Assembly (NCBI RefSeq): GCF_023156195.1
Contig: NZ_JAKUKA010000001.1
Coordinates: 4,836,001-4,900,000 of the forward strand
DNA: 64,000 bases
Direction: 5' to 3'
Source: Chitinophaga sedimenti
GTDB lineage: Bacteria > Bacteroidota > Bacteroidia > Chitinophagales > Chitinophagaceae
Shown: piece by piece, positions 1 to 9,918 of the stretch
Layout: the number at the start of each line of letters is the position of its first letter
Numbering within the stretch: the first letter of the stretch is position 1
Notes under the pieces: generated by a model
Seen by the model: only the letters and a program-made list of their open reading frames with translations
The model's database searches: none
What the model was told of the DNA's origin: nothing
Program-made: the position numbers and the translations under genes

Positions 1-2157
1 CAGCGAGTATTTCTTCAGCCATTCTTCCGGCAACAGGCCCAGCGTACCATCTGCGAGCTGCACATAGTTTTGCTTATTGGCCAGCGCCTTTTTAATTTCT
101 TTGATGCTCACCTTCTGGTCGCCGTATACTACTTCCACCTGCGCATCGAACCAATCGATACCGGAACTGATTTGCAGGTTGGTAACGGGTTTCTGCGGAT
201 TAAAGCGGAAGTTGCGTAACGTGTCGAAGCCGAACACACGTACGTTCATTTCCTTCAGCGTATCAAAAAGAGGAAGAACCAATTATTCTTCAACGCCTCT
301 TTGGCGCGCAGGAAAAAGTAATTGTAGTTGCTGTTAACGGCGAAGTTGGTGTGCAGGTTGCGGATCTTGTTCACAAAATCCATTTCCGCTTCCTTGTTCC
401 GATGAATGACCAGCACCTTACTGCCTTCCTGCACCGTAATGCGCGTTTCCTCATTCCACTCTACATCATGACCATGGTAAGCAAATGCAGGCTGAATGAT
501 AAAGGTTCGCCCACTTCTTTCAGGTACACGCGGCAATCGGGCATAATATCGTCCACTTCTGCGAGCAGACCATTATCGAACTCAATCTCGTAGTTTTTGC
601 TCAACGGCAGCAGGTAATCGCGCAGGTATCCGGCCATTCCTCGTTTACGATGCGCAGCGTGCCGTGCTGCTGGTATTGCTCCACCTGTAAGGCATCCAGC
701 GGCTGGCGGAACAGGTAAATGGTATCTTTATAAAGGAAGATGAGGGGACTGGCCCACTGGTTGTCCGCCACATTCACCATCACATCGTCGATATCCACCC
801 AACAAGTAATTTCTACGTGACTCGCCGTCGCCTTCGTTTTAAAGTGAAGCCCCAAATGGCTGTCCGCAATCTTCAGCGGCGTAAGGTTCTTGGTTTTGAA
901 CGTTTGTCCGTCGCGCAGCAAGAACGTGCGCCGGTGCTCTTCCAGCACAGGCAACAACTTCAGCAATTTCGGATGCAGGTATTCGAGGATCAGCTCCTTG
1001 GTTTCGGCAGGCAGTTCATCTGCATTCTCGTGCATGATGTTTTCCCAGATGCCTGCAAAAGGGGAGTTCTTGTTCAAAAACTTCCCGATTTCTGTTTGCT
1101 GGATTTTGCGCACGGGCACAATCAGCTCTCTATCTTTTCCTTGAATTGATAGAAGTCGATGTATTTGGTGAGGTCCAGCTTGCTGATGAGCGACACGAAT
1201 TCGGTGGCTTCATCGTTGGCTTCGCCGGTAATAAGATCTGCTTTAAAATAAGGATACAGCGGCTCGTTCCCGTTCATCACCACGCCCAGGCGGCGGGTTA
1301 CGGACAAAGTATCTTCCACCGCCGGCTCATTATGGTTATTGGCTGCGGTAGCGGCCGGAATGGGCGCCTCCACTTTTTGATGCTGGGGTCCAGTACACGG
1401 AGGAAAGGTTTGCCATTTACATATGTAAATGAAAACTTGCCCTCAGGTCGTCGGTGAGGGCGTAACCGTAAAGGGAGAGAAGTTTGTTTTTCTCTTTATC
1501 CCAATTGCGCAGCGTATCGAAATAATAAGGGCCGTTTTCCTGCAGCAGTTGCAGGAACAAAGCCGTTTTATGCTCGCACACCGGGTGTTCCGATTCGCTA
1601 CAGGAGCAGTGTGTATCGAAATTACGTTCTTCGTTGCGTTGCAGGATCAGGGGATAGGTATGACCGTCTACCGTAAGCTCGGCCTCCACTTTTTCATCTT
1701 TGGCAGATTTAATCACCGCATGCGCCTTACGCAAAATCATTTCCGCCTTGTTGTAGATGTCCGGAGAAGCCAGCAGCTTCAGTGTTTTCACATCTATCGA
1801 CTTCATTTTCACCAGCGTATGTTGCTGGTCATATTGCGTTTCAAAACTCTCGAAATGATTTTTATCCAGCATTTCCTGTAGCTGGAAAAGGGCGGCGGCC
1901 TCGTGCCGGCAGATGTCACCAAGGTTATAAGGGCACTGGCAACGGATATTCATTACCGCTGTTTCGTGGTATTTATTGATGGAAACCTTGTAGTAGTTGG
2001 CGTGCGTATCGCTCTTTACCCGGAAGGTGGCTGATTTCAGCACAGGATCTGCGTCAAGCAGCTCCACGCCCCCGGTAGCGTATATACGTTTCCCCCTGCG
2101 GATCACCTCGTCGGTCCCGTTATTATACACATATTTGAGCAGGTGGGGTAATGACAT
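1..2157 (-). CDS. SWIM zinc-finger SNF2-family helicase, N-terminal part
   Basis: This is the N-terminal ~720 residues of a large Swi2/Snf2-type ATPase; the motor domain lies beyond the left edge. Two Cys-x-Cys...Cys-x-His clusters are visible, one near residue 80 (CQCPYNLGDICRH) and one near 190 (CSCSESEHPVCEH), so it seems to carry two SWIM zinc fingers. The last part (IDWFDAQVEVVYGDQ, then YVQLADGTLGLLPEEW) resembles the bacterial SNF2-associated region that precedes the ATPase. The frame changes about six times (near 1437, 1376, 1133, 632, 515 and 270); most sites need one extra base, usually in a short A, T or G run. I chose the ATG at 2157 (MSLPHLLKY) over the one at 2169. A promoter lies upstream. 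The DNA or RNA substrate is unknown. Confidence 0.8.
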
Positions 2158-2242
2158 GCTTTTATGCATTGCCTGCTTTTTGGCACAAGCCGCGGGTTTT
2201 ATAGTCCGTTAATTTTTTGACGGCTCATGAAAAGGCAATCCA

Positions 2243-2276
2243 CAAAAGTAAGCCAAAATTTTCTAAATTCTGGCAA
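2243..2276 (-). promoter_or_regulatory. Bacteroidota promoter for the SNF2 gene
   Basis: On the minus strand, TACTTTTG (2243-2250) fits the -7 consensus TAnnTTTG, and TTG (2274-2276) lies 23 nt upstream as the -33 element. It would give a leader of about 85 nt before the SNF2 start. Confidence 0.5.
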
Positions 2277-2313
2277 TCGGAAGGCCGGAATGTGGGTGGT
2301 GAGGGTGAAAAAT

Positions 2314-2347
2314 AAAAAAACCGGCATCCTTTTACTGGAATGCCGGT
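2314..2347 (-). terminator. Rho-independent terminator
   Basis: ACCGGCAT and ATGCCGGT form a stem followed on the minus strand by a run of T. Placed just after the comB-like stop at 2366, it should end the gcvT-SRPBCC-comB transcript. Confidence 0.8.
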
Positions 2348-2365
2348 CAATATAATTCGTTTCTG

Positions 2366-3088
2366 CTATTCTATTACAAGTACGCCGTCCTTCAATACTG
2401 GCAGCACATTGGCCCCATCCGGCGTTAAACAGTAACGGATATCCTTTTCCAGGCCGAAGTTTGACAAGCGTTTGAAGTGTGTTGCATCCTGCATGGCCGC
2501 AAACAGGTCATTTTTGGCAGCTTCGTACATCGTTTCGGCGCCGATGGCGGCATCATCGTTTACTTCAAAGTGCTCGCGGATGCGGCTTACGACCGCCCCT
2601 GCGAACAGGGTATCTTCCAGGTTTACCCGGTCTTTCCAGGCAGCGCAGCCCGGGATAACGTGCTGCTTTTGGGCTACCAGGTAATCGCATACCGCAGAAA
2701 TGTTCGGGAACGAGCCGGTCACGATCTGGACGGCGTCTTTCGCCATGTGCAGCAATTTAGTGCCATTGGTCGTGGTAAGCACCATCACTTTTCCTTCAAT
2801 AAACTCGCGGGAATACTCAAAAGGAGAGTTGCCGTGCCTGAGGCCTTCAGCTATTTTGCCGTCGCGCTCACCTGCGGTGATCGCATCGAGCTGACGGCCA
2901 ATGTTCACACACTCTTCCACGGTAGCCACCGGGATAATTTTCGCGGCGCCGTTATACAAAGCCGTGCAAATGGTAGAAGTAGCGCGTAATACGTCTATGA
3001 TTACCACAATGCTGTTCTTTACATCGTAAAGGTGCAGCAGTGCGGGCGACAGGCAAACTTCCAGCCTGGGTTTATTACTTTCAGTCAT
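2366..3088 (-). CDS. 2-phosphosulfolactate phosphatase family (ComB-like)
   Basis: A 240-residue protein of the ComB family, whose founding member removes phosphate from 2-phosphosulfolactate in coenzyme M synthesis. Family landmarks are IIDVLRATSTI near residue 30, TTTNGTKLLH mid-protein and VNLEDTLFAGAVV. Bacteroidota do not make coenzyme M, so the real substrate here is unclear; a role in sulfolactate or a related acid-phosphate pathway is only inference. The ATG at 3088 (MTESNKPR) fits the family start better than a further upstream start. It lies 17 nt downstream of the SRPBCC gene and is probably cotranscribed with it. The frame is intact. Confidence 0.8.
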   Translation of the reverse strand: MTESNKPRLEVCLSPALLHLYDVKNSIVVIIDVLRATSTICTALYNGAAKIIPVATVEECVNIGRQLDAITAGERDGKIAEGLRHGNSPFEYSREFIEGKVMVLTTTNGTKLLHMAKDAVQIVTGSFPNISAVCDYLVAQKQHVIPGCAAWKDRVNLEDTLFAGAVVSRIREHFEVNDDAAIGAETMYEAAKNDLFAAMQDATHFKRLSNFGLEKDIRYCLTPDGANVLPVLKDGVLVIE

Positions 3089-3105
3089 GCTTCGAATATC
3101 TTGTT

Positions 3106-3579
3106 TTAGGTAAGGACCACCCTCCACTTTTCCGATTCCGCAAAGTCCTTAATGACCTCATTCCGCTTTTCCAGCAGTCGCTGCATGTATTTATGCAGGA
3201 ATATTTTCTCAAACAGCTTTCCCAGTTTGCCATACGGAGTACCAAACTCCATGACGTCGATCATCACGGTGCCATTGTCAATTGCTTTGAAATGATGTTC
3301 GTGCTTCATATGGGTAAAATCCCCTTCCAGCATTTCATCACAAAAGAAATCGCTCTTTTGCATGGCCGTGATGTGTACCTTGAGGGTGCGCATCTTACGC
3401 AAATGTTTCGCGCGCCAGGTAACAGTTTCGCCATTTTCGATAAGGCCGTTGGTACGGCCCGCAATGGCTTCTTCGTTGGTATGCTCCATACTGCGTTTAT
3501 GCAGGGTAATGCTCCGGCTGAGATCAAAAACCCGCTCTAAAGGCGCATGAATGACGGTCGTAATGTGAATTACAGGCAT
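3106..3579 (-). CDS. SRPBCC-fold (START/Bet v1-like) protein
   Basis: About 157 residues, starting MPVIHITTVIHAPLERVFDL, which is the usual first strand and helix of SRPBCC ligand-binding proteins. FGTPYGKLGKLFEKIFLHKYM near the C-terminus is the long closing helix of the cyclase/dehydrase-like subgroup. No signal peptide is visible, so it is probably cytoplasmic and binds an unknown small hydrophobic ligand. The ATG at 3579 is preferred because the 40 residues upstream of it do not fit the fold. It sits between gcvT and the ComB-like gene on the same strand. Confidence 0.7.
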   Translation of the reverse strand: MPVIHITTVIHAPLERVFDLSRSITLHKRSMEHTNEEAIAGRTNGLIENGETVTWRAKHLRKMRTLKVHITAMQKSDFFCDEMLEGDFTHMKHEHHFKAIDNGTVMIDVMEFGTPYGKLGKLFEKIFLHKYMQRLLEKRNEVIKDFAESEKWRVVLT

Positions 3580-3673
3580 AGCGTAATTTTTACAGGTTCT
3601 TGTGAAAAAGTAAAAGACGCTAGTCCCAAGGTTTTTCTCCAGGATAATGGTTAAAATTTTTACTTTTTCACTA

Positions 3674-4771
3674 CTAGTTAAGGAAAGGCGCTTTAACAAC
3701 TTTCGCCTTCAGTAATTTATCTCTAACGGCAATATAAATTTCTGTATCCAGAACGGCAAAAGGCGTTTTAACGTATCCCAGGCCAATGGCTTTTTGCAGC
3801 GAAGGCGACTGCGTACCGGATGTTACGCGGCCAATGGTTTCGCCGGCAGCGGTTTTAATCTCGTAGTCGTGGCGGGGAATGCCGCGGTCGATCATCTCAA
3901 AACCAACCAGTTTTTGCTGTACGCCTTCCGCTTTTTGCTTTTCGAAGATAGCACGGTTAGTGAAATCTTTAGTGAATTTTGTGATCCAGCCTAAACCAGC
4001 TTCCAGCGGGGAGGTACGATCGTCGATATCGTTACCGTAGAGGCAGAAGCCCATTTCCAGGCGAAGGGTGTCGCGTGCAGCCAGGCCAATTGGCTTCAGG
4101 CCTTTAGGTCCGCCAACTTCAAACAGGGCGTTCCACACTTTATCGGCAGCGCCGTCTTTATCTTCAAAATAGATTTCGATACCACCTGCGCCGGTATAGC
4201 CGGTTGCGCTGATTACCACGTTTTCTACGCCGGCGAAGGTACCTTTTGCAAAAGTGTAGTATTTCATGTTCACGAGATCCACGTCCGTCAGCGACTGCAG
4301 CATGCTGGTAGCGTTAGGCCCCTGGATGGCGAGCAGGCAGGTTTTGTCGGAAATGTCGTGCATCTCCACGTTTTTAGTATTGAACTTCTGGATCCAGTTC
4401 CAGTCCTTTTCGATATTGGAGGCATTTACCACCAGCATATACACCTTGTTTTCCTCGATGCAGTATACCAGCAAATCGTCGACCAAACCACCTTCTTCGT
4501 TAGGTAAAGCGCTGTACTGCGCTTTGCCCGCGGTGAGTTTAGAGGCGTCGTTGGTTGTCACGCGCTGGATGAGGTCCAGGGCGTTTTCGCCTTTCAGGAT
4601 AAATTCGCCCATGTGGCTTACATCAAAAACGCCGGCGTTATTGCGAACGGCAAGGTGCTCTTCGTTGATGCTGCTATAAGAAATAGGCATGTTGTAACCG
4701 GCAAATGGGGCCATTTTCGCGCCCAGGGCGATGTGCTTGTCCGTAAAAGGAGTATTCTTCATGATTTTCAA
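3674..4771 (-). CDS. gcvT: Glycine cleavage system T protein (aminomethyltransferase)
   Basis: GcvT takes the aminomethyl group from the lipoyl H protein and passes the one-carbon unit to tetrahydrofolate, releasing ammonia. The 365-residue length is standard. It begins MAPFAGYNMPISYSS after a short lead, and has the folate-site acidic pair in GGLVDDLLVY, the GYTGAGGIEIYF segment and the C-terminal barrel with GRVTSGTQSPSLQKAIGLGYV. The start may be MKIMKN (4771) or MKN (4762). The other cleavage subunits (gcvH, gcvP, lpd) are not in this window. A -7 element lies upstream at 4840-4847. The frame is intact. Confidence 0.96.
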   Translation of the reverse strand: MKIMKNTPFTDKHIALGAKMAPFAGYNMPISYSSINEEHLAVRNNAGVFDVSHMGEFILKGENALDLIQRVTTNDASKLTAGKAQYSALPNEEGGLVDDLLVYCIEENKVYMLVVNASNIEKDWNWIQKFNTKNVEMHDISDKTCLLAIQGPNATSMLQSLTDVDLVNMKYYTFAKGTFAGVENVVISATGYTGAGGIEIYFEDKDGAADKVWNALFEVGGPKGLKPIGLAARDTLRLEMGFCLYGNDIDDRTSPLEAGLGWITKFTKDFTNRAIFEKQKAEGVQQKLVGFEMIDRGIPRHDYEIKTAAGETIGRVTSGTQSPSLQKAIGLGYVKTPFAVLDTEIYIAVRDKLLKAKVVKAPFLN

Positions 4772-4839
4772 TGGTTTAATTCCCCAACCAGATGCGCCGC
4801 AGGTTGGTTTTATTGCGCATTCCGGGAGTAGAGGCCCGG

Positions 4840-4847
4840 CAAAAATA
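4840..4847 (-). promoter_or_regulatory. -7 promoter element for gcvT
   Basis: TATTTTTG on the minus strand fits TAnnTTTG, about 69-78 nt upstream of the two possible gcvT starts. No clear -33 TTG is seen at the right distance. It is back to back with the plus-strand element at 4899. Confidence 0.45.
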
Positions 4848-4898
4848 GGAAATTGGTGTAATAATTGCGTTTATGCACCACAATCCCACGCCGGATGT

Positions 4899-4906
4899 TA
4901 ATTTTG
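4899..4906 (+). promoter_or_regulatory. -7 promoter element for the M28 peptidase gene
   Basis: TAATTTTG fits TAnnTTTG. It overlaps the upstream in-frame ATG at 4895, which supports the GTG at 4934 as the real start of the peptidase. No matching -33 element is obvious. Confidence 0.45.
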
Positions 4907-4933
4907 CGTCGTAAATCGTTTAAAATCATTCTT

Positions 4934-6551
4934 GTGAAAAGAATTTTGTTGTTACCGCTGGCATGCCTCTCTTTAATGGCTTCTGCTCAAAAGAAAGTGG
5001 ATAAAAAAGCGGCCGCCAGCCTGCAGGCCCATATCAGTTACCTGGCCAGCGACAAGCTGGAAGGTCGCAGGACCGGCACCCCTGGTGAAAAAATGGCCGC
5101 AGAATATATTTCCACTCAAATGAAACAGGCCGGCATCGGTCCGGGCGAAGGCGGCAACTATTTACAGGAATTTACCATACGCGAAGGCAAAACAGCCGGC
5201 GAGGGTACTAAACTGGTAATTAACCAGAAAGCCCTGTCGTCCAAACAGTTCGTGCCACTGCCTTTCAGCGCTAACAAAAGCACCAGTGGCGAAGTATTAC
5301 CCAATGTAAACGAGCCCGATAATATATGGATCCTCGATGTAAAGGAACTCGAGGAGACGGACAATCCACACACCAACCCGGCCGATGTATACCTTGCTGC
5401 AGCTAAGGAAGCCGAAAAGAATAAGGCAAAAGGGGTGATATTTTTTAATGGGAAAGAAAGTTATGCTTCCGTTGAGCGATGGCTGAATGAAGCCGCCAAA
5501 CCTATTTCTATTCCTGTGGTTTGGGCCGACGCCAGCGCCAGTAAAATACTTGCCGACGACAAGGCTACCGGCTTCGACATAGAGCTGGGCGTGAACCTGC
5601 AGCAGACAAAACGTACCGGCACCAACGTCATCGGATATATTGATAATAATGCGCCCACTACCATTATTATCGGTGCACATTACGATCACCTCGGTTATGG
5701 TGAGGATGAAAATTCACTGGCATCCGGCGAAAAGGCGATTCACAATGGGGCTGACGATAATGCTTCCGGAACGGCGGCGCTCATCGAAATCGGCCGCATG
5801 CTCAAATCATCCAAAAACAAAAAAGTAATTACCTGCTGATCGCCTTTTCGGGTGAGGAACTGGGCCTGTTCGGCTCCAAGTATTATACGCAGCATCACAC
5901 GCTGGATTTTAAGCAGGTGAATTACATGATCAATATGGACATGGTGGGCCGCCTGGATAATACCAAGGGCCTGCAGATCGGCGGTATCGGTACTTCACCC
6001 TCATGGGGCGCGCTGTTAAAAACATCGCTGCCCAAGGACCTGAAGGTGACGTACGACTCCTCCGGCACCGGCCCCTCCGACCACACCTCGTTTTACCGTA
6101 GCGACCTGCCCGTACTGTTCTTCTTCACCGGCACCCATGGCGACTATCACAAACCGAGTGACGATGCCGATAAAATCAACATCGATGGCGAAGTGCGTAT
6201 CGTAAAGCTGATATACGACCTCATCGAAAATTCTACGAAGCAGGACAAACTGATGTTCACGAAAACCAGAGAAATGCAGATGGGCACGAGTCCCCGCTTT
6301 GCAGTAACGCTGGGCATTATGCCTGACTACACCTTCAGCGGTGGCGGCGTACGTGCAGATGGCGTGAGCGATAACAAACCCGCGAAAAAGCCGGCCTGCA
6401 AACCGGCGACGTAATCGTGGAGCTGGGTGGCAAAAAGGTAGCCGACCTGGAAACGTATATGCAGATTTTGGGCACGTTTAAAACCGGCGACAAAACCACC
6501 GTAAAAGTGAAACGTGGCGCGGAAGAAAAAACCTATAACATTACTTTTTAA
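4934..6551 (+). CDS. Secreted M28 family metallopeptidase with C-terminal PDZ domain
   Basis: A zinc aminopeptidase-type protein of about 539 residues. A signal peptide follows the GTG start (KRILLLPLACLSLMASAQ). M28 zinc and catalytic residues are all present: HYDHLG (~247), GADDNASG (~272), SGEELGLFG (~307), NMDMVGR (~334) and the last histidine in GDYHKPSDD (~400). A PDZ domain follows (GVSDNKPAKKAGLQTGDVI, after repair). Two frame breaks occur: near 5831 (GTAATTAC for GTAAATTAC) and near 6392 (A5 for A6). It probably acts in the periplasm or outside the cell on peptides. A lipoprotein gene starts 1 nt after its stop. Confidence 0.88.
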
Positions 6552-6552
6552 G

Positions 6553-6906
6553 ATGAAATACTTATCCCTTTTAGCCATCGTTACCTTATTGGCCTGTAAC
6601 CGGGAGCGCAAAAAGCCGAGCAAAGACGGCTTCGACATCATCACGGAGAAAACGTACGTACTGCGCGAGGCGCAACCTGCCGCCGGCGATTCGGCGGAAG
6701 CGGCATATTATACAAAGCAGCAGGAGATCGTGGCGCTTTTGCAGCAAAACAATTTTAAAGCACACCCTTTAACGAATGACAGCCTCCTGTTCCGTCGCGA
6801 AAACGGCCTGGAAGTGGAAATTATCCTGCCCCGACACAACGAAGGAGCGGGCAAATTCAGCGTTATTGCCTTCGACCCGAAAAAAATCCGCTTTTTATTA
6901 ATATGA
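6553..6906 (+). CDS. Small hypothetical lipoprotein
   Basis: A 117-residue protein starting MKYLSLLAIVTLLACNRER, a signal peptide with a lipobox (LLAC), so the mature protein should be lipidated and envelope-bound. The rest is a small hydrophilic domain with no motif I recognise (NGLEVEIILPRHNEGAGKF). It starts 1 nt after the M28 peptidase stop, so the two are very likely one transcript. Its TGA overlaps an ATG at 6903 (ATGA) that may belong to the Nudix gene. Confidence 0.7.
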   Translation: MKYLSLLAIVTLLACNRERKKPSKDGFDIITEKTYVLREAQPAAGDSAEAAYYTKQQEIVALLQQNNFKAHPLTNDSLLFRRENGLEVEIILPRHNEGAGKFSVIAFDPKKIRFLLI

Positions 6907-6956
6907 ATAAGGGAACAAATCAAGTGACGCAGTATATTAGCGCAAAGTAATATCCC

Positions 6957-7669
6957 TTGCATCAACACATTAGAGTTACGGTTGAGGCCGTAATTTTTGG
7001 TTACAATTCCCGGGATGGCCTATCCGTTTTACTGATGAAACGCACCATCCCGCCCTATATTTTCAAATGGGCCCTGCCCGGGGCTTTGCCCACAACGATG
7101 AACCGCTTGAAGATTGCGTAAAGCGGGAGCTGCGTTCGGAAACGGGCATCCAGATCAATTACCTCGAACAGCTTTATACCTTTGGCGCGCCCGACCGCGA
7201 CCCGAGAGGCCGCGTATTGTCCGTTGCCTATTTCGGGCTTGTTCGTCCTACGGCGTTGAGCACCCAACCCCGGCCGGTGATCACGTCCTCGTTTCTCAAT
7301 AAGACGAGCGACGACCGCGAGGCCCGCTGGTGTAAGCTGAACGAGTTACCGCAACTCGCCTTTGATCATAACCAGATCATTGAAAAGGCGCTCGCCAGGT
7401 TGCGCAACAAAATCCGTTACGAACCTATCGGCTTTGAACTGCTCGATAATAAGTTCCCGATTTCGGAGCTGGAAAAGTTATATGAGCTGTTGCTGTCCCG
7501 CCCGATCGATCGGCGAAACTTCCAGAAGAAACTGAATTCACTTGGTATTTTAATCGCGCATGAAGAGAAGCAAAAAGCTGCTTTACAAGGCCGGCCTGCC
7601 AAATTGTTCAGTTTTAACGAGCAGGAATACTCGAAATTGCGGGAAGAAGGGGTTTCCTTTGAGATTTAA
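6957..7669 (+). CDS. Nudix hydrolase domain protein (NrtR-like layout)
   Basis: A Nudix fold of about 140 residues followed by about 90 residues resembling the winged-helix tail of NrtR-type regulators (ISELEKLYELLLSRPIDRRN, RPAKLFSFNEQEYSKL). The Nudix box region reads ALPGGFAHNDEPLEDCVKRE then LRSETGI, close to the GX5EX7REUXEEXGU pattern. The frame breaks at ~7080, where G4 stands for G5. The start is unclear: TTG at 6957 directly precedes the family N-terminus, but an ATG at 6903 that overlaps the lipoprotein stop is in the same frame and blocked only by TAA at 6948. It may hydrolyse or sense ADP-ribose-type nucleotides. Confidence 0.75.
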
Positions 7670-8128
7670 ACAATTCGATAATTATCAATCAGTTATTAAT
7701 ATTTGTGTATTTTCGACTATAATTATTTCTATTGGCGGAATTATTAAAATCTTTTGTGTATAAACAACATTAAATAGTCTAAATCCCCGATAGTAAAGCA
7801 TTTAGCTAAAATCGCACGAAATCAAACTTTAAAACATGTTTTAGGTTGATGTGCTACCAGGACTGACAAAATTGCGTGTATGCTTCACCGGTATACACGC
7901 AATTTTCATTTAGTGAAAGGCCTGAGGTTTGCGTATATCCCTTTCCTTTTCGGTTGATGTGTTTTTAAGTGATTGTAGATTCACTGATATATACTGTAGT
8001 CTACTTAGCGTAAAATCCACACAAATATTTCAAAGTGAATCCCACAGCCGGTTTGGAAAAATTGTTCCCGCAGAGATTTAAAGTAAATACGGTCTTTTTT
8101 GGTATATTTAATATATAAATTCTCACTT
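7670..8128. other. AT-rich gap without a recognisable gene
   Basis: About 460 nt with no supported coding region. The first 100 nt are very AT-rich. It contains one perfect long hairpin (7868-7906), listed separately. No clear TAnnTTTG element was found directly before the next gene. Confidence 0.5.
7868..7906. terminator. Perfect 14-bp inverted repeat, probable bidirectional terminator
   Basis: AAAATTGCGTGTAT and ATACACGCAATTTT form an uninterrupted 14-bp stem around an 11-nt loop. The A4/T4 ends give a short U-run in either direction. It lies 200 nt after the Nudix stop, so it may instead belong to an unseen small transcript. Confidence 0.5.
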
Positions 8129-8692
8129 ATGAAGTTCATGCCTTTGCTTTTTGTTAGCCTATTTGCGGCAGTTTCGTTGAGTGCGCAGCAGGTTGACACG
8201 ACTACCAAACAACAAAACCGTCCTTATCATCATTGGGCAAATCCACTTTATCTGGTCAACGGTGTTTATACCAATGGACTCAACGCTTTGGAGCCAAAGG
8301 ACATTACGGAAGTGTCTGTCATTAAGGATAGCGAGGGTACAAAAAAGTACGGAGATATCGCAGACAATGGTGTTATTCTTATTACCACAAACAAGTCCAT
8401 GCCAGCAGGAGTTCCTCTCATTAAGGCGGCGGAAGACTTCTGCGGTCAAAAACTTGTCGGTGGTATATACATGCTTGACGGACGAAAGGTTAAAGCGGAT
8501 AACATCAATATAATCGCCAACGCCGTTAAAAAAATCGAAATATCTAAAAAGGAGGATGGCATCTGCCTTAATATTATTACAAATGTGATTGAAGCACCCG
8601 CCGCGCTTCCATCATCACCCTTCAAAGCCAAACCCGGTGAAATCTGGATCCGCGGCACGGCTTCAAACAACGCTCCCAACAACCGCGATTAA
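8129..8692 (+). CDS. Secreted TonB-plug-like protein
   Basis: A 187-residue protein with signal peptide MKFMPLLFVSLFAAVSLSAQ. Residues ~45-90 (PLYLVNGVYTN, LEPKDITEVSVIKDSEG, KYGDIADNGVILITT) look like the plug signature of SusC/TonB-dependent receptors, yet there is no beta-barrel. A second half repeats part of the idea (GGIYMLDGRKV, ANAVKKIEISKK). It may be a free-standing periplasmic plug-like module, a type scattered in Bacteroidota, or a fragment of a larger ancestor. The start at 8129 is set by the signal peptide. No frame break is seen. Confidence 0.7.
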   Translation: MKFMPLLFVSLFAAVSLSAQQVDTTTKQQNRPYHHWANPLYLVNGVYTNGLNALEPKDITEVSVIKDSEGTKKYGDIADNGVILITTNKSMPAGVPLIKAAEDFCGQKLVGGIYMLDGRKVKADNINIIANAVKKIEISKKEDGICLNIITNVIEAPAALPSSPFKAKPGEIWIRGTASNNAPNNRD

Positions 8693-8770
8693 CAACATCC
8701 ATTATACCTGACTGGCTGCCGGTTCGTACCGAGCAGCCTTTTTTGAGCAAGATTTCGCACATTTGCATCT

Positions 8771-9918
8771 ATGCGCAGGAAATTCATTTTGAGTGTTTCG
8801 TTGATTTGTGCGGCACTAGGCGTAAAGGCACAACAGCCCGATTCCATTCCCGTAATCCGCAAAAACAGTTTTTTCCGCTACCGGCCATTGGGTATGCGCC
8901 GGAGAAAGGTTTCGAAGTGGGCGTGGCTGGCTTGTATTCTTTCTATATTGATAAGCACAATCCCTCCCTCCGCACGCGCAACTCGTCTATCATCATGATC
9001 GCCAGTGTTACGACCGAAAAGCAGTGGAAGTTGGACCTCCGCACCGACTTCTGGACAAGTGACAATGCCCGGCACCTTAAGGGAAACCTTCGCTACCACA
9101 ACTTCCCGTTCTTCTTTTATGGCACCGGCGACTCCACCCATTACAACGATCGCTCCCTCGTGGGCAACCGCCGTTTTAAGGGCCAGTTTGAAGCGGAAAA
9201 GCGTATTGGCCGGCATTTCTTTGTTGGACCATCCCTGTTGTTCCAGCACGATAAGTTCAACGCGAAGGACAATAAAGGCATTTATCCAGGCATGGCGCTG
9301 GTGGATAAAGACGGTGGATATGTAACATATATAGGCATTACAGGTGTGTTCGACAATCGCGACAACCAAAACTACACGACCCAAGGCTCGATGGTGCGCA
9401 TCAATACTTCGTATGCGCCGGAGTTCCTGAGCAGTTACCCGCTCTGGAAGTTCGAGCTCAAGGCGAATCAATTCTTCACCTTCCTGCGTAATAATACCGT
9501 GGGACTGAATATTTATGCGGCTTCGGTGCAAGGCAATACCTTGCCGTTTTACCAGCTTCCTGAGCTGGGCAACGATTTTATTATGCGGGGTTATTACGCA
9601 GGCCGCTACCGCGATCAGAACTACCTGGCCGCACAGGCGGAGTACCGCTATTTCCTGGATCCTAAAATCCGCATCCGCTTGTGGAAACTGGATATGCAGC
9701 CTACCTTTGCGCTAGTAGCCTTTGCTGGCACTGGTTCCGTGTTCGAAAACCATGGTCAGGATATCTCCCGCTTCAAACCCAACTTTGGTGGCGGCGTGCG
9801 GTATTTCTATGATAAAAGCTCACGGCTCAGCGTCCGCCTGGATTATGGCATTGGCGAGCAACGGCCCGGAGAAAAGCGTCAGACGGGCTTCTATCTCTCG
9901 CTCGGCGAAGCGTTTTAA
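8771..9918 (+). CDS. BamA/TamA-like outer-membrane beta-barrel protein
   Basis: About 382 residues with signal peptide MRRKFILSVSLICAALGVKA. Alternating aromatic strands typical of a 16-strand surface-antigen barrel follow, including DNRDNQNYTTQGSMVRI near the middle, FIMRGYYAGRYRDQNYLAAQ (the conserved RGY-type strand) and a C-terminal strand ending LSLGEAF with a terminal Phe. No POTRA domains are present, so it is a barrel-only member whose cargo is unknown. The frame breaks at ~8875, where T6 stands for T7. Its stop overlaps the thiH stop on the other strand. Confidence 0.75.
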
